6,754 bases of DNA from JARRRD01 sp046706685 (GTDB lineage Bacteria; Nitrospirota; Thermodesulfovibrionia; Thermodesulfovibrionales; UBA6898), in NCBI GenBank assembly GCA_046706685.1, contig JBJKPE010000001.1, forward strand, positions 1 to 6,754. The letters are read 5' to 3'. Shown here one piece after another: positions 1 through 5,670 of the stretch. The stretch's first letter is position 1. The number at the start of each line of letters is the position of its first letter. The translations under genes were made by a program, and so were the position numbers. Under the pieces are notes generated by a model. The model saw only the letters and a list, made by a program, of their open reading frames with translations. It was not told the origin of the DNA and searched no databases.

Positions 1-1
1 T

Positions 2-415
2 CATTACCCCGAACATCTACGTCGTATTCGTTTCAAAGATACCGAGAGAGGCAAGACGCTGATCTTTCTTACCAACAACACAACCCTCCCGTCACTCACA
101 ATCGCTGCCCTTTACAAAAGCCGCTGGTAGATCGAGCTGTTCTTCAAATGGATCAAGCAGCACCTTCGCATCAACCGGTTTTATGGCACATCGGAAAACG
201 CAGTGAAGACCCAAATCTGGATCGCCGTTTCCGTGTATGTGCTCATCGCTATCATCAAGAAAAAGCTCAATCTCGATGCTTCCCTTTATACATTGTTACA
301 GATACTCTCGATCACCTTATTCGAGAAAATGCCCTTGCAACAAGCATTTCAGACTATCGGAGAACGCTCATTTATGCTCGAAAACAAAAACCAGTTGAAT
401 TTATTCAGTTCTTAA
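2..415 (+). pseudogene. IS4-type transposase, C-terminal part with in-frame amber stop; 5' end outside the window
   Basis: The frame beginning at base 2 reads as the C-terminal third of an IS4-family (DDE) transposase. A Y-x2-R-x3-E-x6-K pattern (YKSRW, stop, IELFFKWIK) is the YREK signature whose Glu is the third catalytic acidic residue. The rest (RFYGTSENAVKTQIW, then a hydrophobic helix, then ending NQLNLFSS) fits this family's end. A TAG at 128-130 falls between Trp and Ile of the signature. Relatives usually have Gln there, so a single CAG-to-TAG change explains it. Translation would end before the catalytic Glu, and the downstream part could only restart at internal codons, so the copy is judged inactive. 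The gene starts upstream of the window. Family assignment is confident; the inactive state assumes ordinary stop-codon use. Confidence 0.85.
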
Positions 416-428
416 CCGGACACTAGTG
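412..428 (+). repeat. Putative right terminal inverted repeat of the IS element
   Basis: The bases from the transposase stop up to CACTAGTG (412-428, TTAACCGGACACTAGTG) look like the right end of the element. The conserved codons of the interrupted host gene begin at 431, so the end must lie between the transposase stop and about 430. In relatives the host residue before SEAEF is often His (CAT). A host sequence resuming at 429 (ATTCGG) fits that, putting the junction after base 428. The left end is outside the window, so the repeat cannot be paired here. Confidence 0.45.
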
Positions 429-523
429 ATTCGGAAGCAGAGTTCAGTCACGGCCTCTGTCCTGACTGTGCAAAAAAACTGTACCCTAAATATTTCGATA
501 ATGGGGGGAAGGAAAATCTGTAG
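429..523 (+). pseudogene. C-terminal remnant of a PAS/response-regulator/histidine-kinase-type signalling protein, cut by the IS
   Basis: Codons 431-520 encode SEAEFSHGLCPDCAKKLYP followed by KYFDNGGKENL and a TAG. This is the well-known tail found at the C-terminus of many deltaproteobacterial sensor and receiver proteins. In full-length proteins it follows a CxxC-containing segment (xICxxCKKIRDDxGYWNQ), so the HGxCPxC pair here is probably half of a metal-binding or structural Cys cluster. The upstream half is missing, and the IS end occupies its place in the same reading frame. No start codon or domain of its own remains. Identity of the tail is recognised from memory of the family; disruption by the IS is inferred from the direct junction. 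Confidence 0.7.
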
Positions 524-856
524 GTCCCTTCATCTCTCCATGCGCCCCGGAAAGAGGAGGAAAGTCTCCGCAATTGGGAAGTTCCGCCGTTGCATAATGC
601 TGACTGGCTTTTCCGAATTGCCTCTCAGATTGAATGGTCTCTGTCCCGACCCAGGTTTTGAGGATTGTGAACAGGGGGGATGGCAACCCGACACGCGACC
701 AAATTTGTTTTGATATGTATTTCCCATAAACCGTATATAATGAATATAAATGTTACACAGTTTTCCGCCATTCTCAGTGTACAGAAGTCGAATTCATAAG
801 CGAGCAAGTCATGCACTCTTTTCAGCTTCATGTCCCTATTCTTGCTTCTTTAGAGT
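524..856. other. Gene-free stretch between the sensor remnant and the channel gene
   Basis: No frame here gives a protein I recognise. An open frame at 426-713 is rejected because its first third overlaps the real sensor tail in another frame and it has no ribosome binding site or familiar motif. The last 150 bases are AT-rich and probably hold the promoter and leader of the channel gene. No repeat, RNA gene or terminator stands out. Confidence 0.5.
710..739 (+). promoter_or_regulatory. Possible sigma70-type promoter for the channel gene
   Basis: TTGATA at 710-715 and TATATA at 734-739 are separated by 18 bases, in an AT-rich stretch about 115 bases before the channel gene's start. A TATAAT at 736-741 gives a better -10 but a 20-base spacer. 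The match is moderate and the leader would be long, so this is only a candidate. Confidence 0.3.
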
Positions 857-1426
857 ATGCGAGAGATGAAAGAGAAGGGCGATGAGCCCGGTTGTCGCAA
901 CTGCGCTACATGCTGTACTGATACTTTGATATTGGCACTGGCGATGATCCTGACTCTATGTGGGTTCGCGTCAGTTTTCGCGAGAATGCCCCGTTTACCA
1001 TGGCTTTCCATAACAGTTACCGACATTTATCTATTTGTCGTATTGATGCTGGCCGCCATTCGTGCGGACGTAAAGCACAAGACTTATTCTCATAAATATG
1101 GAAAAAATCTTATAGACTGTATACTCCCCAGCGCGTCTGCAGGAATTTTTGTTGTCTTGTTCATGATATTGACCATCGTTTCTTCGTTTGCCGGCCTCTT
1201 TCTATCGTTCGGAGGAGATAGAAATTTTTCCACGAACATTTCGTGTCCCACAGATGCCCTGTACTTCAGTTTGGTGACAATAACTACAGTGGGATACGGA
1301 GATATTACCCCTTGCAGTGTGCACGCAAAATTGTTAGTAATGGGTGAAATCAGTAACGGCGTTTTATTGTTACTTGGAATATTTCCTTTATTGATCTCAA
1401 GAATATCGGATTTTTCTCCAGATTGA
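857..1426 (+). CDS. Small K+ channel-like membrane protein (Ion_trans_2 pore) without a regulatory domain
   Basis: This 189-residue protein carries the potassium-channel selectivity filter TTVGYGD at residues 143-149, preceded by a pore helix (ALYFSLVTI) and flanked by hydrophobic helices at about 95-117 and 157-180. This is the outer helix-pore-inner helix module of Ion_trans_2. Two more hydrophobic segments (about 23-42 and 54-68) lie before it, so four membrane helices are predicted. The N-terminus has a cysteine cluster (C13, C16, C19, C20). The chain stops just after the inner helix, with no RCK/TrkA domain or C-terminal gating module. It should assemble as a tetramer in the inner membrane and pass K+; that is inferred from the family. 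ATG 857 lacks a clear ribosome binding site. ATG 866, four codons in and preceded by TAGAG at 851-855, is an equally plausible start. It stands alone and converges on the HU-like gene. Confidence 0.8.
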   Translation: MREMKEKGDEPGCRNCATCCTDTLILALAMILTLCGFASVFARMPRLPWLSITVTDIYLFVVLMLAAIRADVKHKTYSHKYGKNLIDCILPSASAGIFVVLFMILTIVSSFAGLFLSFGGDRNFSTNISCPTDALYFSLVTITTVGYGDITPCSVHAKLLVMGEISNGVLLLLGIFPLLISRISDFSPD

Positions 1427-1464
1427 ATTGCTGGCATCGGGACAAACTCATTCCCTTCCCCCCC

Positions 1465-1500
1465 AAAAAAATAATTTCATCTTTGGCCAGATCATGAAAT
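1465..1500 (-). terminator. Rho-independent terminator of the HU-like gene
   Basis: Read on the minus strand, ATTTCATGATCT pairs with AGATGAAAT across a GGCCAA loop, with an unpaired GA bulge. It is followed by TTATTTTTTT. It starts about ten bases after the HU-like stop codon. The plus strand has no T-run after the hairpin, so it should act on the HU-like transcript only. Confidence 0.7.
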
Positions 1501-1509
1501 ATAAATCTG

Positions 1510-1764
1510 TTATCCCTTCCCAGCCGTAAACTTCGGAACCTTCGCAGCCTTAATCCTGACAGCCTCTCCGGCCCCCGGGTTTCTGCCGTTCCTGGCCGCC
1601 CGCTTGGAAATCGAGAACGTCCCGAAGTCGGCCAGCGCGACTTTATCGCCCTTCTTCACCGTCTTCTTTACCCCGTCAATGAATGAATGCAACGCCTTCC
1701 CCGCCGCCGCTTTTGAAATGTCCGCTTCCTTCGCCATGTGAAGCCCCCCTGAAATGATATTCAT
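1510..1764 (-). CDS. HU/IHF-family histone-like DNA-binding protein, short at both ends
   Basis: The product (84 residues from ATG 1764) has the core of a bacterial HU protein: MAKEADISKAAAGKAL for helices 1-2, then DFGTF, and a DNA-binding arm with KRAARNGRNP, where Arg-Asn-Pro forms the tip that intercalates into DNA. HU dimers bend and compact DNA. Two features are unusual. The first nine residues (MNIISGGLH) do not resemble the usual MNKxELI helix, although M1-N2 and M10-A-K-E-A fall in the normal register. The chain also ends at AGKG, lacking the six to eight residues (LKDAVN-like) that form the last helix. A good ribosome binding site, AGGGGGG at 1744-1750, lies six bases before ATG 1737. 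A 75-residue product starting there is therefore a serious alternative, with part of helix 1 missing. It may be a specialised or decaying paralogue. It is transcribed divergently from the ATPase cassette. Confidence 0.8.
   Translation of the reverse strand: MNIISGGLHMAKEADISKAAAGKALHSFIDGVKKTVKKGDKVALADFGTFSISKRAARNGRNPGAGEAVRIKAAKVPKFTAGKG
1744..1750 (-). promoter_or_regulatory. Ribosome binding site favouring an internal HU start
   Basis: On the minus strand AGGGGGG lies six bases before ATG 1737, a normal spacing. ATG 1764 has only a GC-rich stretch (GGGCGG) near it. The site argues for a 75-residue HU-like product, while similarity to other HU proteins in register argues for the longer one. 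Confidence 0.45.
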
Positions 1765-2006
1765 ACGACCGCCCGGAGTCTACTTCTGGCGCTCTACCGG
1801 AGTCTTACGCCTCGACCCACTTAAGCGATTGAAATGAAAAACAGACGACTATCTCTGATCAAATGAGATCTCCGACAAATAGGTAGGTCGTTTTTTGCCA
1901 GTCATATAGTAAAATATACGCACTGACTCATGAGAAAGAAACTATCGAAATGCGACAAATAGAGCCACTCTCCTTTTTCACTGAAGCCAGAGTGTATCAA
2001 CCGATT
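1765..2006. other. Divergent intergenic region with repeats, upstream of the ATPase cassette
   Basis: This 242-base region separates the minus-strand HU-like gene from the plus-strand cassette and must hold both promoters, but no clear consensus promoter is visible. It contains CGACAAATAG twice (1873-1882 and 1953-1962, exactly 80 bases apart), CCGGAGTCT twice (1773-1781 and 1797-1805), the palindrome CTCATGAG (1927-1934), and a nested inverted-repeat structure at 1845-1896 running into six T residues. Any of these could be operator sites or a small transcript. Confidence 0.4.
1845..1896 (+). other. Weak nested hairpin followed by a T-run (terminator or small RNA end)
   Basis: ACGAC (1845-1849) can pair with GTCGT (1887-1891), enclosing an inner hairpin of ATCTC (1851-1855) with GAGAT (1865-1869). 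Five T residues continue after the outer stem. No plus-strand gene lies upstream that would need a terminator. It could end a short leader or antisense RNA, or be chance in AT-rich DNA. Stems of only five base pairs make this weak. Confidence 0.25.
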
Positions 2007-2011
2007 GGAGG
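2007..2011 (+). promoter_or_regulatory. Ribosome binding site that fixes the ATPase start
   Basis: GGAGG is followed five bases later by ATG 2017. A TTG four codons earlier (2005) overlaps the site itself and is therefore unlikely to be the start. Confidence 0.8.
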
Positions 2012-2016
2012 TTAGC

Positions 2017-3306
2017 ATGGCACGTATAGAAGGAATTCGAATCAAAAATTTCCGCGTCTTACGTGACATTACGCTGGGAAAACTTTGGAATTTGCAAATG
2101 GCTGAACCTTTAACTCCGATGACGGCTGTTATAGGCAAGAATGGAGTCGGGAAAAGTTCCTTGTTTGATGCCTTTGGCTTTTTAGCCGACTGCCTAAAAT
2201 CAGGCGTGGAAGAAGCGTGTGATCTGCGTGGACGAGGTGGTTTCCAGCGCGTCAGATCGCAAGGAGTTCAAGGTCCTATCGAATTTGAAGTCTACTACAG
2301 GGAAGAGGGTAATGCCAGGCCAATTACTTACGAACTGGCTGTCAATGAAGATTCAACTGGTCGTCCTTTTGTGCAGAGAGAAAGGTTGAGACAACGGAGG
2401 AAGGGCCAAAAGAGTGGCTGGCCATTTTCATTCCTTGTTTTAAATGATGGGAAAGGAGTTGCCTGGAAGGGAGAACAAGAGGGACGTAAAATCGACGAAG
2501 ACAAGAGCCATGTTGACATTTTGGAGTTGATCAAGTCTGTTGAGGAGACACAACAAGAAGAAAGTCGCGAAACAGAAATAGTCGAATTGGAGGATTCCCG
2601 CAAACTTGGCATTGCTACGCTTGGCTCGCTAAAGCAGCACCCTCGGATATCCGCATTTCGTCGTTTCATTGAAGGGTGGTATCTGAGCTATTTCACGCCC
2701 GATGCTGCTCGCAGTCTGCCTCTAGCTGGCCCGCAGAAGCATTTAAATATTCATGGCGACAACCTTGGAAACGTCGTTCAGTTTATGGAGCGCGAACACC
2801 CGAAAAGATTCCAAGCTATTCTTGACCGAATAGCCAGCAAGATCCCCGGCATCGGGAAGATCGATACTGACAGAACGGCCGATGGTCGTCTATTACTTCG
2901 CTTCAACGACAAAGGATTCAAAGATCCCTTTTATGCTCAACAAATGTCAGATGGTACTCTTAAAATCTTTGCTTATTTCTTGTTATTAGAAGACCCGGCG
3001 CCGCCTCCGTTCCTCTGCATTGAGGAACCCGAAAACGGTCTCTATCATAGATTGTTGGAATCCCTCGCGATGGAACTCCGCAACCATGCTACCGGACAAA
3101 AAGGCAGTTCCCAAATATTCGTAACCACTCATCTGCCTTATTTTGTAGATGCGTTATCTCCGGAAGAAGTTTGGATTTTGGATAAAGGAGAGGATGGCTT
3201 TTCCATCATAAAGAGAACCAGCGACGACGAAATTGTGAAAAACATGGTTAGTGAAGGCCTCCCTTTGGGAGGACTGTGGTATAGCGACTATCTGGATATG
3301 AGATGA
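2017..3306 (+). CDS. AAA_21/OLD-type ABC-superfamily ATPase, first gene of a putative two-gene defence cassette
   Basis: This 429-residue protein opens with a typical SMC/RecF-type strand (IEGIRIKNFRVLRDI) and a Walker A, GKNGVGKSS, at about residues 40-48. The ABC-like signature MSDGTL is at 310-315. Walker B LCIEEPEN is at 333-340, with tandem Glu336-Glu337 where the catalytic base is expected. A switch histidine lies in VTTH at 369-372. The middle (about 90-290) is a variable insert with a charged segment near 170-190 and the family-like GDNLGNVVQFM. All ATPase motifs are intact. Such proteins dimerise around ATP and gate a partner effector. Unlike OLD or GajA proteins, it ends shortly after the ATPase core with no fused TOPRIM nuclease; that domain appears to be the next gene, four bases downstream. 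The product is probably cytoplasmic. ATPase identity is secure; an anti-phage role is inference from architecture and context. Confidence 0.88.
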   Translation: MARIEGIRIKNFRVLRDITLGKLWNLQMAEPLTPMTAVIGKNGVGKSSLFDAFGFLADCLKSGVEEACDLRGRGGFQRVRSQGVQGPIEFEVYYREEGNARPITYELAVNEDSTGRPFVQRERLRQRRKGQKSGWPFSFLVLNDGKGVAWKGEQEGRKIDEDKSHVDILELIKSVEETQQEESRETEIVELEDSRKLGIATLGSLKQHPRISAFRRFIEGWYLSYFTPDAARSLPLAGPQKHLNIHGDNLGNVVQFMEREHPKRFQAILDRIASKIPGIGKIDTDRTADGRLLLRFNDKGFKDPFYAQQMSDGTLKIFAYFLLLEDPAPPPFLCIEEPENGLYHRLLESLAMELRNHATGQKGSSQIFVTTHLPYFVDALSPEEVWILDKGEDGFSIIKRTSDDEIVKNMVSEGLPLGGLWYSDYLDMR

Positions 3307-3310
3307 CATC

Positions 3311-3967
3311 GTGCATTTCGAGATTTTAGTCGAAGATCAATCTGGCAAGAAGGCTCTTGCTATACTTATCCCAAAGATTATTGGCGATACTCACACTTTT
3401 CGCGTCCACTCATATAAAGGCATCGGCAGAATCCCTAAGAATATGCGAGACGCAGACGATGCAAGCAAGCGTATATTACTGGATAACTTACCCAAATTAT
3501 TAAAGGGATATGGAAAGACTTTCACTAGAGGCCAGGACTACAAAGCAGCCGTAATTCTTGTTTGTGATCTGGACAATAAATGTCTGAAAGCATTTCGGAG
3601 AGACCTGTTTTCAATTCTCGACGCATGCAACCCCGCTCCCGAAACTCGCTTTTGTATAGCAATAGAAGAAGGTGAAGCATGGTTCTTAGGTGATTTAGAT
3701 GCTGTGAAGGCAGCATATCCCAAAGCGAAAGATGAAGTGCTTGCATCCTATAAGAGTGATAGCATTTGTGGAACATGGGAGAAGCTGGCTGATGCAGTTT
3801 ACCAGGGCGGTACATCGGCCTTGTCGGCCAAGGGTTGGCAAGCGATAGGGACGGAAAAATCAAGATGGGCTGAGGAAATCTCGCCCCACATTCGCGCTGA
3901 TACTAACCAGTCACCAAGCTTCCAATATTTTTGTAGAAAAATGAAGGAATTGGCTGGAATTATCTAA
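3311..3967 (+). CDS. DUF4276-like protein with TOPRIM-like motifs, probable nuclease/effector partner of the ATPase
   Basis: The 218-residue product starts with a strand and Glu (FEILVEDQSGKKAL, E8). It has a second strand ending in an Asp pair (AVILVCDLDNKCL, D86 and D88), then IAIEEGEAWFLGD (116-128), where DUF4276 proteins typically have an EAW/FEAW motif. The order Glu, then DxD, matches TOPRIM metal-binding sites of OLD nucleases and topoisomerase-primase folds. The later part (ICGTWEKLADAVY, KGWQAIGTEKSRWAEEI) resembles other members of the group. It begins at GTG 3311, four bases after the ATPase stop, with no strong ribosome binding site, so translational coupling and a fixed stoichiometry with the ATPase are likely. 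A role as a metal-dependent nuclease activated through the ATPase is inferred, not shown. DUF4276 membership is recalled from motif resemblance. It could be inactive or have a non-nuclease activity. Confidence 0.78.
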   Translation: MHFEILVEDQSGKKALAILIPKIIGDTHTFRVHSYKGIGRIPKNMRDADDASKRILLDNLPKLLKGYGKTFTRGQDYKAAVILVCDLDNKCLKAFRRDLFSILDACNPAPETRFCIAIEEGEAWFLGDLDAVKAAYPKAKDEVLASYKSDSICGTWEKLADAVYQGGTSALSAKGWQAIGTEKSRWAEEISPHIRADTNQSPSFQYFCRKMKELAGII

Positions 3968-3984
3968 TGAGAGAAATTTGGCAC

Positions 3985-4005
3985 GTTGCCATTTTGGCAA
4001 CTTAT
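3985..4005 (+). terminator. Possible terminator of the ATPase-DUF4276 cassette
   Basis: GTTGCCA and TGGCAAC form a perfect seven-base stem with a three-base TTT loop, starting 18 bases after the cassette's last stop codon. The following TTATCCTCT is only a weak T-tract, so termination may be partial. The same hairpin marks the right edge of the cassette, just before the headless IPT-like fragment. Confidence 0.45.
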
Positions 4006-4023
4006 CCTCTCCCGATGTTATGA

Positions 4024-4347
4024 GAGCCGGCCTCGACACCCGTTCCCTCTGTAAGCAGCATATCGCCGACCAGCATGACGGCTGATGGTGCGAGCCACAC
4101 ACTGACGATCTACGGAAGCAGATTCCAAAGCGGCAATATCGTGCAGTTCAAGTGGGGAGTTCCGCCAAATAACGGAGTGTGGAACGACGGCAACTTGCCC
4201 AGCATAAACAGATCCAGTCAGATGACGGTCAGTATGAACCCCGGCACGGTCACCGATACCATCTACGTGAGGGTCTGCCGCTCCTCATCGCAAACAACGA
4301 GTGCTGACTGTTCCTCTGGGACTCAGTACGTGACGGTGAGTCCTTGA
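4024..4347 (+). pseudogene. C-terminal fragment of an IPT/TIG-like repeat protein, start missing
   Basis: The open frame from just after a TGA at 4021 reads a proline/serine linker (PASTPVPSVSSISPTSMTA) and then a beta-rich domain: DGASHTLTIYGSRFQ, NIVQFKWG, MTVSMNPGTVTDTIYVRVC, ending TQYVTVSP. Domains of this kind (IPT/TIG-like, immunoglobulin fold) occur as C-terminal repeats in large exported proteins of deltaproteobacteria. The linker and the first strand (SSISPTSMTADG) lie before the first ATG (4075), and no ATG, GTG or TTG precedes them in frame. The true start and the N-terminal part are therefore gone. ATG 4075 would cut into the domain and has no clear ribosome binding site. I read it as the tail of a larger exported protein, decapitated where the upstream cassette ends. 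IPT is the closest fold I recognise, not a certain match. Confidence 0.6.
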
Positions 4348-4598
4348 AGTTTACTGTCTTTCGGGTCTTTCGGGATCGGACCGAGATAACTCATGGTGGA
4401 ATATAAGGGGGGCAGTCGGAAGCGCCAGGATAGGCTGGTATCGAGTAGAGGATGAAAAAGCCTATGCTCAGGTATTGGGCATTCTTGCTGCCTGTATAAA
4501 GAAACCCATGCTTTTCCGGCAGAGTCAGGGATATAATTCTGAAAGGAATCTTCTATTGCCAATGAAGTAAGTAGCACAACCGGATAACGGCACAAAAA
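4348..4598. other. Gene-free stretch between two opposing genes
   Basis: Nothing convincing is encoded. A nine-base tandem repeat GTCTTTCGG occurs twice at 4356-4373. A short plus-strand frame at 4452-4499 (MKKPMLRYWAFLLPV) looks like the start of a signal peptide and then stops; it may be debris of an exported-protein gene. No strong terminator is seen for either flanking gene. Confidence 0.35.
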
Positions 4599-5309
4599 TC
4601 AGTGCGGGGCTTCGCCGCAATATTTACAGCCTTGCCCTGCCGTATCACAGATTTCTTCTATTGTTCGTCCGTGCCGAAGAACAGTAAATACTGCGTCGGT
4701 ATGACCAGGCTTTCCGTCCATAGCTTCCTGCATCGTCTGGCAGCCCTTTACGCTGATCTTCACCTCTTCATCTTCAGGTAATGGGCGCCTTTCCTTCTTA
4801 TCAATCACCTTTTCACTATTTGACACAATGATGGGACGCGGCTTGTATGTCTTCCAGCCTTTCAATCTATTATTTTCGAAATAGAGTGAAACGCCTATTT
4901 CATAATTTATTGTCTGTACATCGTAAGTCTCCGGTTTGACGAAGCTTTGTCCGTGTTCACCGTAGCCGCCCGTTATTCTTCCCCCAGCCCACCGCTGTTT
5001 AACCTCCTCTTGGCTCATACCAGGGGCAAGCGGGCGGAGGTATATTTCATATTCTGGAATCCTGACTTCGGCGAGTTTGCGTTCAATGTATTTGTGGAGG
5101 TCATCGAAAGACCAGTTGAACTCTACACTCTTGATGAGAGGTTCAAGGCCGGAAGTTCGTCCGGCCTGGATAGGCGGCTCCGCTCTTAGATCTTTATTCG
5201 TATAAACTCTGTCTTCTGGAAATGCCGAAGCCGCAATCAACAATAAAAGGATGCTCAGAATTACTATTTTATATGTTGCATTCTGCGCTTTATGATACCG
5301 ATATTTCAC
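4599..5309 (-). CDS. Secreted protein of unknown function with a BamE/SmpA-like segment
   Basis: The 236-residue protein begins at a GTG and has a basic N-terminus, a hydrophobic core (about 13-27) and a plausible signal peptidase I site after ASA (residue 29), so it should be exported. No lipobox Cys is present. After the cleavage site comes a VYTNKDL segment like those at the start of many small periplasmic proteins. Residues 96-107 (PGMSQEEVKQRW) followed by INYEIGVSLYFENNRLKGW (134-152) recall the BamE/SmpA pattern, a G-M-x-EEV turn helix followed by a beta hairpin. The C-terminus carries cysteines at 221, 228 and 231 (CxxC), plus one near 190, suggesting disulfides or metal binding. AGGGGG lies about 11 bases before the start, a little far. 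I do not recognise a named family, and no partner gene is adjacent. Confidence 0.7.
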   Translation of the reverse strand: MKYRYHKAQNATYKIVILSILLLLIAASAFPEDRVYTNKDLRAEPPIQAGRTSGLEPLIKSVEFNWSFDDLHKYIERKLAEVRIPEYEIYLRPLAPGMSQEEVKQRWAGGRITGGYGEHGQSFVKPETYDVQTINYEIGVSLYFENNRLKGWKTYKPRPIIVSNSEKVIDKKERRPLPEDEEVKISVKGCQTMQEAMDGKPGHTDAVFTVLRHGRTIEEICDTAGQGCKYCGEAPH

Positions 5310-5609
5310 GCTTGAACATTCCCCCTGGAAAGTATATCACACTTAATCCATCCCATTAGGTGTCTCCCCATCCACCCTCCATGTCTTTTCTCATCTAAAG
5401 ACTGAAGCGTCATAAGAAAATATTTTCACGTTCTGCCCAACCATGAAACGCTTTTTTGATACGAATAGATGCGTGAAGGCTTACAAGCCGGTCTTTGCGT
5501 GGGTATGAGCAGCGAAGCGTTCCTTGATGATTTTGAGTACGGCAGCGTGCCCTGAGAAAGCGTCGATGATCGATGCTGAATGTGGACACAATGAGGACAC
5601 CGAGGCCAC
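5310..5609. other. Intergenic region between the secreted-protein gene and the tRNA-Arg terminator
   Basis: I find no supported gene. A minus-strand open frame at 5410-5625 runs into the terminator and shows no family motif; its alternative frame is equally uninformative. The left 60 bases hold the ribosome binding region of the secreted-protein gene, and its promoter should lie here, but no consensus pair stands out. The position 3' of a tRNA gene is where integrase-mediated insertions often lie, but no integrase or duplicated tRNA end is visible. Confidence 0.45.
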
Positions 5610-5648
5610 AAAAAAAGGGACTCACTTTTCTTCAGTGAGCCCTTTTTT
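5610..5648 (-). terminator. Strong rho-independent terminator after tRNA-Arg, bidirectional in form
   Basis: On the minus strand GGGCTCACT pairs with AGTGAGTCCC (one unpaired base) across a short loop, followed by seven T residues. The plus strand has the mirror arrangement with six T residues, so it could also act in the other direction. It starts 22 bases beyond the tRNA-Arg CCA end and should close the tRNA-Ser, lipoprotein, tRNA-Arg transcript. Confidence 0.88.
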
Positions 5649-5670
5649 ATTTTAAATCCAATGCTTAAAG

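Noticed and set aside
2..415. TAG in the transposase as a pyrrolysine codon
   Set aside because: The position normally holds Gln, one base from TAG, and Pyl is essentially limited to methylamine methyltransferases and a few relatives; a nonsense mutation is far simpler.
426..713. 95-codon plus-strand open frame
   Set aside because: Overlaps the genuine sensor-protein tail in a different frame; no ribosome binding site, no recognisable motif, odd composition rich in Arg and Cys.
1090..1437. 115-codon minus-strand open frame
   Set aside because: Lies entirely opposite the channel gene, whose selectivity filter and helices are clearly coding.
1895..1915. TTGCCA and TAAAAT as a promoter for the ATPase cassette
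   Set aside because: The spacing is only nine bases (14 to the next AT-rich hexamer), far from the 16-18 needed.
4323..4595. 90-codon minus-strand open frame
   Set aside because: Overlaps the end of the IPT-like fragment; part of it comes from a nine-base tandem repeat, and it has no family motif.
5410..5625. 71-codon minus-strand open frame between the terminator and the secreted-protein gene
   Set aside because: Starts inside the terminator hairpin, has no ribosome binding site, and neither it nor the overlapping alternative frame resembles a known protein.
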